From contig NW_027395277.1 in the NCBI RefSeq assembly GCF_027580225.2, positions 992,001 to 1,056,000 on the forward strand: 64,000 nucleotides of DNA, given 5' to 3'. This DNA is from Misgurnus anguillicaudatus. Its lineage: Eukaryota; Chordata; Actinopteri; Cypriniformes; Cobitidae. Below, in pieces: positions 12,893 to 23,933 of the stretch. The notes under the pieces were generated by a model. That model was given only the letters and a program-made list of their open reading frames with translations, did not search any database and was not told the origin of the DNA. The translations under genes were made by a program, and so were the position numbers. Position 1 is the stretch's first letter. Every line of letters begins with the position of its first letter.

Positions 12893-13402
12893 GTGGGGGC
12901 AGAGCAAGAAGGTGGGCAAGGAGCGAGAGGAGGACGAGCGAGAACGACAGATGGAGGGGGGAGGAAGTAGGAGGAGAGAAGGTGGGACGAGAACAAAAGG
13001 GCGGGGCGAGGTAGAAGGAGAACGTTTGGGGGTGGATTTGGATGGGGTTTGAGTAGAAGTAGGAGATGGAGAGGGGCATGAAGATGACAGGTTGAAGGAA
13101 AGGTCAGAATCCAGATGCAGGAGACCGATGGAGTTGGTGGGGGACAGGAGAGACATGGAAGAGGAGGAGAAGTTCAGAGAAGGATGGGGGCAGAAGGGAA
13201 CAGCCAGAGGTGAGAAAGATAGCGAAAAGAAGTCATCAAACGAGGTGTCGTCGGGCATAGAGGGCGAACGAGGAGGAGAAGCAGGAGGAGACGTAGGGTG
13301 AGATGTGGGCGGGGAAAGGAGGACAAGAAGAAAAAAGGAAAGAAGAATCAAACAGAGACAGTAACCACCGTAGCACAAGTAACAAAAGAGACCGCAGCCG
13401 CC
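12893..13402 (-). promoter_or_regulatory. AG-free pyrimidine-rich tract upstream of syt7 exon 5
   Basis: On the sense (minus) strand no AG dinucleotide occurs from 13,402 down to 12,893; the first AG is the exon 5 acceptor itself. The tract is strongly pyrimidine-rich throughout. Long AG-exclusion zones are known to go with distant branch points and regulated exons, and pyrimidine-rich tracts bind PTB-family and U2AF proteins. That this exon is regulated this way is an inference. Confidence 0.6.
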
Positions 13403-14123
13403 CTGGTCTACGTGCGTGTGACTCTGCGGATGTCCGTTTGCTGCTCGAGCGAGACTCCCTTGAGCGGACAGCGAACGGTGAGCATGCATGTGCGTCTGCG
13501 AGGACTGTTTACGTCCTGCTGTTGCGCGTGACTGACACAATCGCGATGTGTGTCCGGATCGACTGTGTGTCTGCCGCGGTGTGTGTGGTGTCAGTCTCCC
13601 GCCACCCGTTCTTCCAGGAGATTGTTTTTTGGTCTTTTGAGAGCCTCCCATCTCGGTCCCTCACTTCTACACTTGTCTATTTCCCAAGTCCACACACATC
13701 CCTCTTCTCTCCGTTGTGTCTTAACTCGCTCATCGTTTCATGCGACACTGGTTTTAAGTAATACCACGGCCCCCTGTGTCCCCTTAACAGCCAACCAACT
13801 ACGACGTCTTTATTCGTCACTCTTTTGTCCTCTTTTTCGCTCCCCTCGTGATTAACCCTGTTTCACACTTTGCAATTTCAAAACTGTGTCAAATTCACTT
13901 CTGAAACTTGAAGCTTGATTTTCACCTGAGCTGCTAGCATGACTCATTCTTCACACCGTTAAACATGTCCCTGATGTTCCTCACCTTTTCAGCTGGTCTG
14001 ATCTAAGCAACCTGGTGTCTGTAAACATTGTTAACAAGCCATTAAATAGTGAAGCATTTCGGAGGGACTCCGGGAGCCGAATGCAAAGGAAAGGTTATGG
14101 GATCAGGAATTTAAGCTATATGG
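13403..14123. other. Intron 4, upstream of the AG-free tract
   Basis: Mixed sequence with many CpG and TG dinucleotides. Open frames run through it on both strands but show no protein-family features. The branch point for exon 5 could lie at or just beyond the right end of the tract. Confidence 0.45.
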
Positions 14124-14280
14124 TGCTCCTGTATAGCTCAGTGGAGGAGCATTGAGTTAGCAGCGCAAAAGGTAGTGGGTTTGAACCCAGAGGACACACA
14201 TGCTGTTAAAAATGTATACTGTGTAATTGCACTATAAGTCACTTTGGACAAAAGCATCTGCCAAATGCGTAAAAGTAAAA
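14124..14280 (+). mobile_element. tRNA-derived SINE, full head
   Basis: A box TAGCTCAGTGG (14,133) and B box GGGTTTGAACCC (14,177) are in tRNA-like spacing. The fish SINE tail CACTTTGGACAAAAGCATCT follows. Same tail as the copy at 5.6 kb. Confidence 0.85.
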
Positions 14281-15636
14281 TTAACCCCAAGCCCTCAAAG
14301 GACCTGGAGGATGTTATTAAATTTAATGAGAGATTATAAAAACATTTGTTTTTTGGAAATACCATGCATTGATGAATCACCCGTTACCAATAGGGTCAAA
14401 TTTGATTCCTTGTTGACTTTAAAGTGCTGCTTAACTGGAAAAGGGCAACAAAAACTTGTAGGAAAAACAAGAGTGGGTGAATGTTGGATGCAGAGAGAGA
14501 GAGAGACAGAAAAAAAGGGATGTGAGACACAAACACAAGAGACAGACACATATAGCTGCCTTAAAATAGAATCCAATTACCGACGGAGAAAAACGGAGGG
14601 CGTGCTGAGAGAGAAAACGAGAAGATCGAGGACCGGTGGTATGGAAGGAGTGTGAGAAGAGAGATGTGAGACAGAGACAGAATTTGTGAAATGGTAAAAG
14701 AAAGGAAGGTGTTAGCTAAGGGTGTGAAGAAAACTTTAACCGAGCCCCTCGTGTGTATGTGTGTGCAACACCGGCAGTTTGTGGATGTCATTCAGTTTAA
14801 CGCACAAGACTGTAATGCTTTTCTCTTTTGTTTTGGATGCCTTTTGTTTGGTTTCTTCTTGATGTCATGTCTTTGTTCCTTCCCTGACCGTGAAACTCGT
14901 TAATTAGGTCATTAAGTCCCTGTATGAATATTCCTTGTACTCTCTGTCAACGTCAAACCTAAACTATATAAAGAGTTTGGTTCCAAAACATAATACATCC
15001 ATTTTGACTAATTTCAGTAAAAAATCCTCAAAATGCAATAAATCAATGACAAACTTTTTTTTCAAAATGCTATAAATCTATTGAGTCAATATATAAATGT
15101 GCATTCATCTTTGCCATGTTAAATTGGTATACACTGATTAAACATTAATTGCATTAATCAAAACACTTACTTTGTCCTGCTCAATTTTCATTGACTTTGA
15201 GTAAAATAAAGTTTTTCATAAGATCCCCTGAGGTCAATGTGTTAACATGACAGAAGCTTGATGCTGTCGTGTGAAAACAAGCAACAGCCGACATTTTTCC
15301 TTCTCCCGAGTGCCTCTCACGTAAATTATTTGATTTTGATGGCTTACGTTTCTCGCCACAGAAAACCACCACAGGTTTGGCAATGCCATCAAAAGTATTA
15401 TTTTGTTTTTGTTTGTTTGTTAATCATGAAGTACAAAGTAGATGAAGTGAACTAGGATTCTGTGTGTATCCAAAGTGCCGCCATTATCGTTTACAATGCG
15501 TGGAATGGTGCGCTGTGATTTGTTGAGCAGATTTATTGCATTCTGAAGAGGAGGAGGAATGGCATTTGTCGATGTTTGGAAAAAAGGGGAGAAAAGATGA
15601 CAGAATAACATGGCGGATATCTGATATTGCATAAAA
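14281..15636. other. Intron 4, no gene seen
   Basis: Purine-rich patch at 14,490-14,700, then AT-rich sequence. Nothing coding is supported. Confidence 0.5.
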
Positions 15637-15640
15637 TTAA

Positions 15641-15924
15641 AGGGATAGTTTGGCCAAAAATGATATTAAACCCATGATTTACTCACCCCGAAGCCGTCCG
15701 AGATGCAGATGTCCATCATTTTTCAGATGAACACATTTTCAGTTATTTTAGAAAATGTCTTATATCTTCCAGCTGCTAAACAGTAAAGTTGCGGGGTCCA
15801 CGTCCTTCGTTAAAAAAATGTGCATAAATATTTCCGCAAAGAAATCCAAATGGCTATCCAAAAGTTTTAAATGTGGATATTTCTACAACAAAACGGTGCG
15901 GATTACCCTAAGAAGGACTTTGTT
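15641..15924. mobile_element. TTAA-flanked MITE, left part only
   Basis: TTAA followed by AGGGATAGTTTGGCCAAAAA, a terminal motif of a repeat common in cyprinids. The right end is missing; the next repeat begins abruptly. Confidence 0.55.
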
Positions 15925-17245
15925 TTTTGAAGCCAAAAGATGGGGGAGCCTGCCATCACCATCTTGGTGGCACATCACTTTCATATAACCGAAAATGGGC
16001 AAAGAGGCGGAACGTGGGTGGCACCAGGGCCGGATTATCCATAGACGCGATTGGGCGAGTGCCCTGGGGCACCAGCCAATGGGGGGCACCAAGGGCTCCA
16101 GACTGCAGCCAAAATGTTGTTTTTTTATAAGTACTCGCGCATGTGCGGGCACCCGTGACAAAACTACGGAATGCGCGATCGGATTTTAAATGCTCATTTG
16201 CATGACGCGTATATAGTTTTATGTCACCATGCGCTCAGTCGATTGTACCGATGGGTCTACGCAGCCAGGGTAAAGTCAACACATCTCACTCAGAACCGCG
16301 AGGTTTAAAATTAAACATTGCAGAGATGAGAGACAAAGAGAGCGGGAGAACTTTTAGCCTACATTAACACCAATAACATTATAGATGAGAATAAAGGTTT
16401 CAGACATCAATGCCCAGTTAGGGAAAACCGGATAAAACATGAGAAACATGTAAAGGATACAAGTATGTAGATTGCCCGGCCACTCATCACATTACAGTAT
16501 GCTATCTGATTATAACTTATTGTATGTGTATGTATTTTATGCCTACAATTAGTTAAAGGGGTTGTATAATTCTTGGTTTCATAATTGCCTATTCTAAAAG
16601 TTTCATCAATTGTGCATATGACATGTGCAGCAACTGCATAGAGTTAAGTAAGTCTATTTAGTATTTTTCAGTAATGCAGTTATTTTGGAAAAAATTTGAA
16701 AAATTGCATTGCAGGCAGATTTAAGGTGTGCCCTAAATTTTCTGCTAGCACTCCTAAAAATTTCAGTCAGGGGCTACAGTGCTCCTAATAACAAAAAAGT
16801 TAGTCTGGAGCCCTGAATGACTAGAGTTCAATATAATATATATATAATATAATGTATAATTTTTTTTGGGGGGGGACTTGAAATTTGGTCACCCTGGGGC
16901 ACTTCACTGTGTTAATCCGGGCCTGGGTGGCACACACGCATAGCACAGTAGTGAAAGCAGCGTCAGTTCACCTGTCACTCAAGTGGCCACGCCCTTAATG
17001 CTTTAAGGCCTAATATAATTTAAAAGGACGAGTAACAAAAAGTCAACTCACTTACTGTTGTCATGAAGGGCTAAATTAGCTATATAGACCAAAAACACTA
17101 TTGGTTACAGGCTGTAAAGATATTTATTTTGAAAATTTTAAAATGAGGGTCTATGGGGATTAACTCCCTTTTGAAGCCAATCTATAGTTGCCAGCTGATG
17201 AATTACAGTTTAAGTCACTTCCATTTTGGCTTCAAGAGATACTGG
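15925..17245. repeat. Interspersed repeat (GAAGCCAATAG family), left-truncated and interrupted
   Basis: Matches the repeats at 56.8 and 58.3 kb: TTTTTTGAAGCC at the left, ATAACCGAAAATGGGC, then TTTAAGTCACTTCCATTTTG at the right. It is split by the element at 16,025-16,925. Confidence 0.7.
16025..16925. mobile_element. hAT-like non-autonomous element, 8-bp TSD
   Basis: It runs from CAGGGCCGGATT to AATCCGGGCCTG, an inverted end pair, and is flanked on both sides by GGTGGCAC (16,017-16,024 and 16,926-16,933). An 8-bp duplication and CAGGG ends fit the hAT superfamily. No transposase is present. Confidence 0.85.
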
Positions 17246-17288
17246 AAGGTCGATATATCAGTGCATCCCTAGCTGTCACGTCCAGTTA

Positions 17289-17630
17289 GGGGGTGTGCAC
17301 ACCAAAGTTTTTACGATAGCGGCCGGCGTATGTTTTCAATTGGTTCCAATGAAAGCGCAGCGTTTTTCAAAACAGCCAGCAGCTGGCGAATTTTTTCCAT
17401 GCTGAAATCGCCGAGAGTTGAAAAATATTCAACTTTGGGTGAAAAGCTCCACTCGTCAATGTCAGTTCTCACACGGCCGTCCAATCACAGTGGAGGAAGG
17501 GCGGGACAAATATCACAACCACCAACCTGCTCGCAACTCAAGTATCACAGCTACCAAAGCGCTCAGCTGAAAAAACATCTGGCATTTGGCGTCCTCCAGG
17601 CGTTTTAAAAGCTTTGGTGTGCACACTACC
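17289..17630. mobile_element. PIF/Harbinger-like MITE with TTA duplication
   Basis: Inverted ends GTGTGCACACCAAAG and CTTTGGTGTGCACAC, flanked by TTA (17,286-17,288 and 17,631-17,633). Three-base TWA duplications are typical of PIF/Harbinger. It is related to the element at 38.4 kb. Confidence 0.75.
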
Positions 17631-17633
17631 TTA

Positions 17634-18633
17634 GTCGTAGTACCGCATTGGAGTTCTTATAATTCACTTACCAGGCACTGACACTTGCTTCTTTACTAGG
17701 ATATTCTGCCTCTCTCACACTACTGACATATACACATTACAATTTGCTAAATTGTTTAAAAATTTCAGGACATTCAGTACTGATATTTTTTGCTGGTGGT
17801 CGTTCACGTTTAATGTCCCTCCACCATCAGTCATGTCCTTAAAATTACTTCTATTAAAATTTTACTGCACGCTAACGCTTTTGAAAAATCTGGTGCTCAG
17901 AACTCATAAGATTTGCTTGAACCGTGTAAAATACTGTCTGAAAAGTCACCCGGGACATTTGTTATCATCACACGGCTCTCTGGAATAACTTGTAATATTA
18001 TCGGTTCATGTGAACCCAATTTCCTTCATTGCCTTTTCCTCCCAGAAAATAATTAAAGGATTATGAAGATGAGCTTTTTTGCATAGAAAAATGTTTATCC
18101 AAACCGAACCGTCTGCAAAAAGACCAGCAATACGTATTAAAGTAAATAGGGCCAATTTTCATTTCATGTCGACATTGAGCTCAAATCAATATTTCATATC
18201 CATTTGGTCTCTTTTATTTGGTAAGTAGCCGCATAATACGCTGGATAATGTACAGTCAGCCAGTCATTACTGAAAAAATAACCCCCTCCAGGGCGATGCA
18301 AGACCTCTCTGGTTCTCTTCTGGCTTTAACGTTATTGTCTCTCATGTATCGCATTTACAGGATGAATCAGGTGCATGATATCACCAGCTATGCTGCTTTT
18401 TGAGTCACCGCTTTGCCTGTTATGTTTTATAATGGACTAAATTGAGCTATTGCCATATCTCGGTGTTTCTACGTGCGTGAGTCAGTGGTTCGACTATTAT
18501 TAGACTGCAGGGCGGCCTGGAATCTCAGCAAAGCACAGACCCACACAAAGGCATTTTTAACTTTCTTAAACCTCACACACACACACACAGCTCTCTCTAT
18601 CTATCTTTTGTTTTCCCGAAGGGTTTGACTCAC
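17634..18633. other. Intron 4 downstream of exon 4
   Basis: Unique sequence with no repeat family recognised. A short CA run lies at 18,572-18,590. Confidence 0.5.
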
Positions 18634-18801
18634 TTGCCGTTTTTGAAGTCTCCGGAATGCAGACGGCTTTGCACTGTCTGCCACCTGCCAGCTTTAACGC
18701 CCCCCGTCACCGCGTTCTTCAGGCTATCACTACACGAAGACCCCCCTCCGTCCCCAAATCCACCCCCTGATGCTCCTTTCTGGCCCCCGGGCACCGCACC
18801 A
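18634..18801 (-). CDS. syt7: syt7 exon 4, alternative Gly/Ser-rich linker cassette (proposed)
   Basis: Minus-strand exon of 168 nt. A strong pyrimidine tract ending CGACCCCTCAG precedes it and a consensus donor AA|GTGAGT follows. After a 1-nt remainder it encodes GAVPGGQKGASGGG, a Gly/Ser-rich stretch, then SCSDSLKNAV, and ends QSRLHSGDFKNG plus two bases. It starts and ends in phase 2, exactly as needed between exon 3 and exon 5. I cannot match it confidently to a known SYT7 exon from memory, so the call rests on splice sites, phase, position and open frame. It is expected to be an optional, disordered linker segment on the cytoplasmic side. Confidence 0.72.
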
Positions 18802-20087
18802 CTGAGGGGTCGACCAGGAGGAGAGCAGGGGAGGTGGAAAGAGGAGGAAAGAGAGGACAGGACAAACATTGGGAGAAAGAAATGGTTACAGGTTTGGATA
18901 AATAATCATGTGTGCACGACAGGCGTGTGATAAACTGAGCGTGTTCAGGAAGTGCATGGTGACCGAAGAGCCAATACAAATGGACCGCCTAAGCTTTTTT
19001 CTTTTAGATGTGAACAGTGAGGTTTTGTAAGTAGTTCGTCTCGGTGTGTGCATAGGTTGCATAAAAATGGATTTACAACAAGCACGATGCTTAAAATAAC
19101 CACATTTGCACCCCCAGTGACACGCTTTGCACTACTGACACCAGAAAAAGTTACAGATTTCATAGACACACATTAACAATAAAAGGGTTACTTTGAAATG
19201 TAAGTATTTAACACTGCCATCGGTCACCAGTTTCTAAACCCGGTGAAGGTCGTCATGCAAGTGTGAAGGGATTCAGCTACTTTTCAAACACTCACAATAC
19301 AACACCAACAACGACAGCAGGATAACAGCAAAAAGAGATTTCTGAAGTACGTAATGAGGCTGATGGCTGCAGATTGGCACAAATCCAGATTTCATTCGCT
19401 AGCCGAGAGCAAACGGCAATTTACTTTTCTTGCAAATGTCATGCAGGATGCAGAAGCTATTGATATAAACAATTAGACAAAACTAATGTCATTTATATCG
19501 ATCCGATGCCTCGCATCACAGAGGCATATCAGGAACCCGTCCAGCACCATATCTCTGCTTTTAGCATCTATTGTTGAAGCCAAGGTTATAAAGTCTAATT
19601 AAAGGTTAAATGCACCAAACGCTGCAACAAAAGACGCAGTGAATCTGATTTTGCTTGAATCTGCAACCATCATCTCAAATAAGAGGAATTTTGGGCAGCG
19701 GTCTGCATATACCCCACCGTTTTAATCCAACACATCCTTTGGCCCGCTATAACAACCACTGAACGTCTGTCCGACTGGAAGGGAAGAAAATCAAATCACC
19801 TGAGCCACCGCGGCTAAAATGTTTAATTCATTTTTAATTTTCTAGACAGCCCGGCCCATCTGAACCCCAATCTAAAATTTTGGCCTGAAAGTCCATGTGG
19901 TAGATTTGATGGACGAGTATGTTTAAAGCATATCGCTGGAGTATTTAATCTGTGCGGGTTGGATTAGGCAGGTTGGGGTTTACCTTACAGACGCTGCTGT
20001 GGAACAGAAGCTGGAAGAATCAGAAGTGCTAGAGGGACACATTTGAAATGAGCCAGATAAAGGTGAAAGGCAGATACTCTAGTATTA
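18802..20087. other. Intron 3 upstream of exon 4; candidate conserved non-coding DNA
   Basis: The pyrimidine tract of exon 4 lies at 18,802-18,860. From 19,370 to 20,000 the sequence is complex and repeat-free, with homeodomain-type cores (AATTAGACAAAACTAATG, TCTAATTAAAGG, TTTAATTCATTTTTAATT). Such texture is often seen in conserved enhancers, but this is impression only. Confidence 0.35.
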
Positions 20088-20331
20088 GGGCTGCACAATT
20101 AATTGAAATAAAAAAAAATCGATATCACAATATGGCCCTTATACCAAAAAAGGCTCAGGTTTAATTCAGTCCATTTATAGTCAACATGCGCTGTGCTCGG
20201 TTCTGTTGTCTGCTACACTTACTTCTAATACACTATTTTCGACTGACTGTGTGTAAAGTATATCACTTTTTAAATTCCAATATTCAATTTAATAATATTT
20301 TTTTCTCAGTTCACTTTTGGATAAACTTAAA

Positions 20332-20570
20332 GGGGTGGTTTCCCGGACAGGGATTAGCTTAAACCAGGACTAGGCCTTAGTTTAATTATGAAATGTAACT
20401 AGTTTAAACAAACATACCGTACTAAAATTATTACTTGTGTGCATTTTGAGGCAAAACAAAGGGCACTGATGTATTTTAAGATATGTCAGTACAAGTTGTT
20501 TTCAGTTTGGACAGCTCTTACATTTATTTTAGTCTAGGACTAGTCTAATCCCTGTCCGGGAAACCGTCCC
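20332..20570. mobile_element. MITE with 26-bp inverted ends
   Basis: Left GGTTTCCCGGACAGGGATTA and right TAATCCCTGTCCGGGAAACC are a near-perfect inverted pair. Non-coding. Confidence 0.8.
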
Positions 20571-21551
20571 ATAGAGATTTGATTCCAATGTGAACACCTC
20601 CAAAAATAACTTTTTGTTGGTAAAACTTCCGGTTCCATTGTCCCAAAGTCAATGGGTTTTTGAATGGGGTTTTGGTTAGCCTCCTTATTTGAGATCTTGG
20701 GTTAACATAAGACAACAAGTTGCCACATGGGACTACAGACTTTGTTGGGACTTTAAACGTCATCATTCATGAAGTTTCCAAAAACAATGCAACAATTCCC
20801 AACAAAGATTCATCCATAGAGTACTTCCTTATCAGTGAACATGTTTATAAATGTGTTTAATAAAGTTTGAAAGAGCTGTCGGAAGCTTGGTGGTGATGAC
20901 GTTGATGTTGAGAGACTGTGGTGTAGTTCGCTTGTAGCCTAATGCTTGGTACACACCAAAAGATAATCGGGCGGATTTTAGGCTGATTTCCTCCCTTCCG
21001 ACAATCCTTGCTATGTCCCGATTCTTGATAGTTCTACAGATTATCTTATCAGATTTTCCCTTACCTGTAGGTGTTAAGAGTGTCCGAACCTGATCGGAAG
21101 AACGTCACAGCCGCCCCGATGGCGAATTGTAAACATGTTTAATATTTACGATCAGTAATCCGGATGTGTGGGGGAACCCCAAGGACAAACGCACACGCTC
21201 TTGAGATTATCACGTGAAACGAAACAATATCCAATCAGAAAGCGAGATGATAGAAGACTGAAGCAGTCATAGCACAGCACAAAGTGAAGTTGATGCAAAG
21301 TGAACTTGTACAGACCATGTTCTCGCTGTCCCCACCACTTCACCCAAATCCTTTTATTTTTTTCCTTGAATTTTTTATGAAAATCATTCCAAACACTATT
21401 AATGAAATTTCTTCCTGCATATCGTCCGCCATGCTTATTCTTAAGTCTTGCGAGATTTTGCTAGATTTCCTGTGTTCACAGTCGAAACTGGTTGAAAATC
21501 TGTTTGTGTGTGGTGTGCTGTCTTTGACACATTATGGCACACCACACACTT

Positions 21552-22772
21552 GGGGCCCTATCTTGCACCCAGCGCAATTGACTTTGTCAGTGATGCATGT
21601 ATCATTCGTATTTTGCACCGGCGCACAGCTGGGTTTTCCCTCCACAGACGCTCATCGGCAGACTAGGGAATGAACTTGCGCTCCCTGGGCGGTTCAGCGC
21701 AAAAAAGGAGGCGTGTTCCAGCGCAAACCATCCCTGATGCTATTTTGCAGTTTCAAAAAACAATTGCGCCACTGACCAAAAAAAACTAGTCTAAAGTCAG
21801 TGGCGCGTTGTTCATTATGCTATTTTAAGAGCGCATGCTTGACCATAATATAAAGCGTGCACAACGTGCACACACTTTGCTTATCTAATCTACACAGATG
21901 CAACAGTTATTTTTGCAAATCATAAATTGTTACAATAAAAAATATTAACACTTGAGATAAAGGAAATCATAGTGGTGAGCATTATGGTGATAGTTTTTAT
22001 TTATTTTGTGTGGCTGCGTTAAAAAATTATCATGCAAATAACGATTAAAATATTTTCATAAGTTTGTTGTGTGGCTGTATTACGTTTATTTTATGTAAAT
22101 AATAATTAAAATGTTTTCATAAGAAACCTTAATGTATATGAACTTGATTTGTAAGTGTACTTTGGGGTTGAACTGCTTGCGTTTCTTGGCTTTCAGCGGT
22201 GAGGGTGGACGCAGCGATGTCCTCTGCTGGTGTCAGGTCATGTGTAGAGGCAGATCCACCTCCCGTTACACGGCGTGCCCGATTTATGCTTGCAAGCTTG
22301 GGATTCCCCCGTCTACTGACATCATTGTAGCGCTTGGCGCAACGATGGGGATGCCAGCTGATGAGACAATTCTGGCTATTTCCTCTCACGCCTGTTTAAC
22401 CGACGCTGATTTGGGCGGGTTTCTCATATCCCCATATAAAACAACTTCTCTGTCTTTGACTGCTCTTACAAGAACGTCGGTCTCCTCGGCTGTGAACCGC
22501 TCCTGGCGTGCGCCTGGTAAATCCGTCATAATAATAGCAACCCGCCATGGAACTTGCGCACTTGCGTTTAAAGGGAATGTTGAATAGCGTTCTGATTGGT
22601 TTATTTGACGTATGAATGAACCTACTTCAGACCAACCCCTTATTGATTTGCGCCTGGCGCAAGAGTTATTTCTCCCGCCGGGAAAATAGCAACAGCGCCC
22701 AAGATCCGCCCACAAAGTCACTTGCGCTTTGCGCTTCGCACTTGCGTTTCAGATCGTTAAAATAGGGCCCTA
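21552..22772 (-). mobile_element. Harbinger-like element carrying a Myb/SANT gene
   Basis: Ends GGGGCCCTAT and ATAGGGCCC form a short inverted pair. On the minus strand it carries a decayed Myb/SANT-like protein gene of the kind found in PIF/Harbinger transposons. No DDE transposase was found, so it depended on another element. Confidence 0.65.
22150..22529 (-). pseudogene. Myb/SANT-like DNA-binding protein, broken
   Basis: Minus-strand start MTDLPGARQERFTAEETDVL followed by VRAVKDREVVLYGD resembles the Myb/SANT-like domain of Harbinger accessory proteins and of NAIF1- or MSANTD-type host proteins. A TGA interrupts after SVKQA, where tryptophan is expected. A second lesion, a small deletion before AKRYNDVSRRGNPKL, shifts the frame. 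The tail TPAEDIAASTLTAES is in the second frame. These proteins normally bind the transposon ends and help import the transposase to the nucleus. Confidence 0.75.
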
Positions 22773-22848
22773 TAAGTGCAAAACGGTTAAATCTAGGATT
22801 TTTTATCCTCATGTTTTATCCTCAGGTCTATCACTTATTTTGATTTAA

Positions 22849-23224
22849 AGGTGCAGTGTGTAAATTTTAGCAGCATCTAGTGGTGAGGTTGTGAATTGCA
22901 AACAACGGCTTAGTCCACTGCTCACCCCTCTCTTTTGAAACACATAGAGAGGCTATGGTAGCTGGCACCGGACAAACATGTCATCATCGGAGACAACTTA
23001 GTAAAAAATTTGTCCGTTTAGGGCTTCTGTAGAAAAATGGCGGCACAAAATGGCGACTTCCATGTAAGGGGACCCGCGTTGTATGTAGATAAAAAGATCT
23101 CGTTCTAAAGTAATAAACACATAAAGGTTCATTATGAAAGGTCTTTATACACCCCTGACAATATAGTTTTGTATAATTTTGCATTTCTGTCAAGAGATCC
23201 TTCTAAAAATTACACACTGCACCT
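22849..23224. mobile_element. TTAA-flanked MITE (AGGTGCAGTGTGTAA family)
   Basis: Ends AGGTGCAGTGTGTAA and TTACACACTGCACCT, with TTAA on both sides (22,845-22,848 and 23,225-23,228). A degraded relative is at 58.2-59.4 kb. Confidence 0.85.
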
Positions 23225-23933
23225 TTAAGATATAAAAAAAACTTTTGGTGTGTACCCAGCAAAAGGGTAGCTTTAAATTTCTAGTTAATGCATTTAGACT
23301 TCAAAATTCATAAAAGTTGTGTTTATCTGTGAAGATGATCTAATTGGACAAAATGTGTAAGTGTCATAAACTTTTGTTAAACACAGAACTTATTTTTTGC
23401 AATAATCCAAAAGTCTATGGGAATAATTAATGGATTTTTTGGTGAGGGAACCCGTGTCCCGCTAACGTCTGGGTTGGCCTAAGAAAATCCATCATCCCTG
23501 TGACACTCTATGGCCACTCTGGCGTGAAAGTCCCACCTTCCATTTAAAAGAACCAATCATCAATCAATCAATTTTCTAGGGGAGGGGCTGTATACAGGCA
23601 CTCGCCAACATGTACGCATGCACAGTAGCTGAAACGACTGGAATAAAGTTTTTAGTGCAATTTGAGCTTAAGAAAAAAAGTTATGATACAGTTGATATCA
23701 GGTTTCATTGTTTGTCATAAATATGTTGTGTTTGCCCATTGAAGTAGATAGGACCCGTGTCTTGCATGACTGAAATAACTGGATGCATTGTACAGATAGC
23801 TGCGTGACTTCCCTAAAGACTTGATTTTGCTTCCTGCATTGTTTAATATCCAAGCAAAAATGTTTTTTTTAATTTTCGCCATTTAAATCAAATCACAATG
23901 CATCATATAATGTAACCAAATTGTGCAGCCCTA

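Larger units (their letters stand above)
20948..23257. mobile_element. Element with GGTACACACCAAAAG inverted ends
   Basis: The left end GGTACACACCAAAAG (20,948) is mirrored by CTTTTGGTGTGTACC at the right. It interrupts the repeat whose unbroken copy is at 62.8-63.4 kb, and itself holds two smaller elements. Confidence 0.65.
20088..23933. mobile_element. hAT-like outer element holding a stack of insertions
   Basis: The ends are TAGGGCTGCACAATTAATTG on the left and AAATTGTGCAGCCCTA on the right, an inverted pair of the hAT kind. Flanking duplication is not clean. Inside lie the elements at 20,332, 20,948, 21,552 and 22,849, plus pieces of a repeat that also occurs at 43.5 and 62.8 kb. Confidence 0.6.

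Noticed and set aside
12491..13651. A 386-codon open frame upstream of and through exon 5
   Set aside because: Pyrimidine-rich DNA rarely forms stop codons, and another frame is open too. No AG acceptor exists within the tract. Only the part from 12,890 down is accepted as exon. A longer exon starting near 13,400 cannot be excluded without transcripts.
14124..14200. tRNA gene from A and B boxes
   Set aside because: The boxes are followed by a fish SINE tail, and the predicted arms do not give a full cloverleaf.
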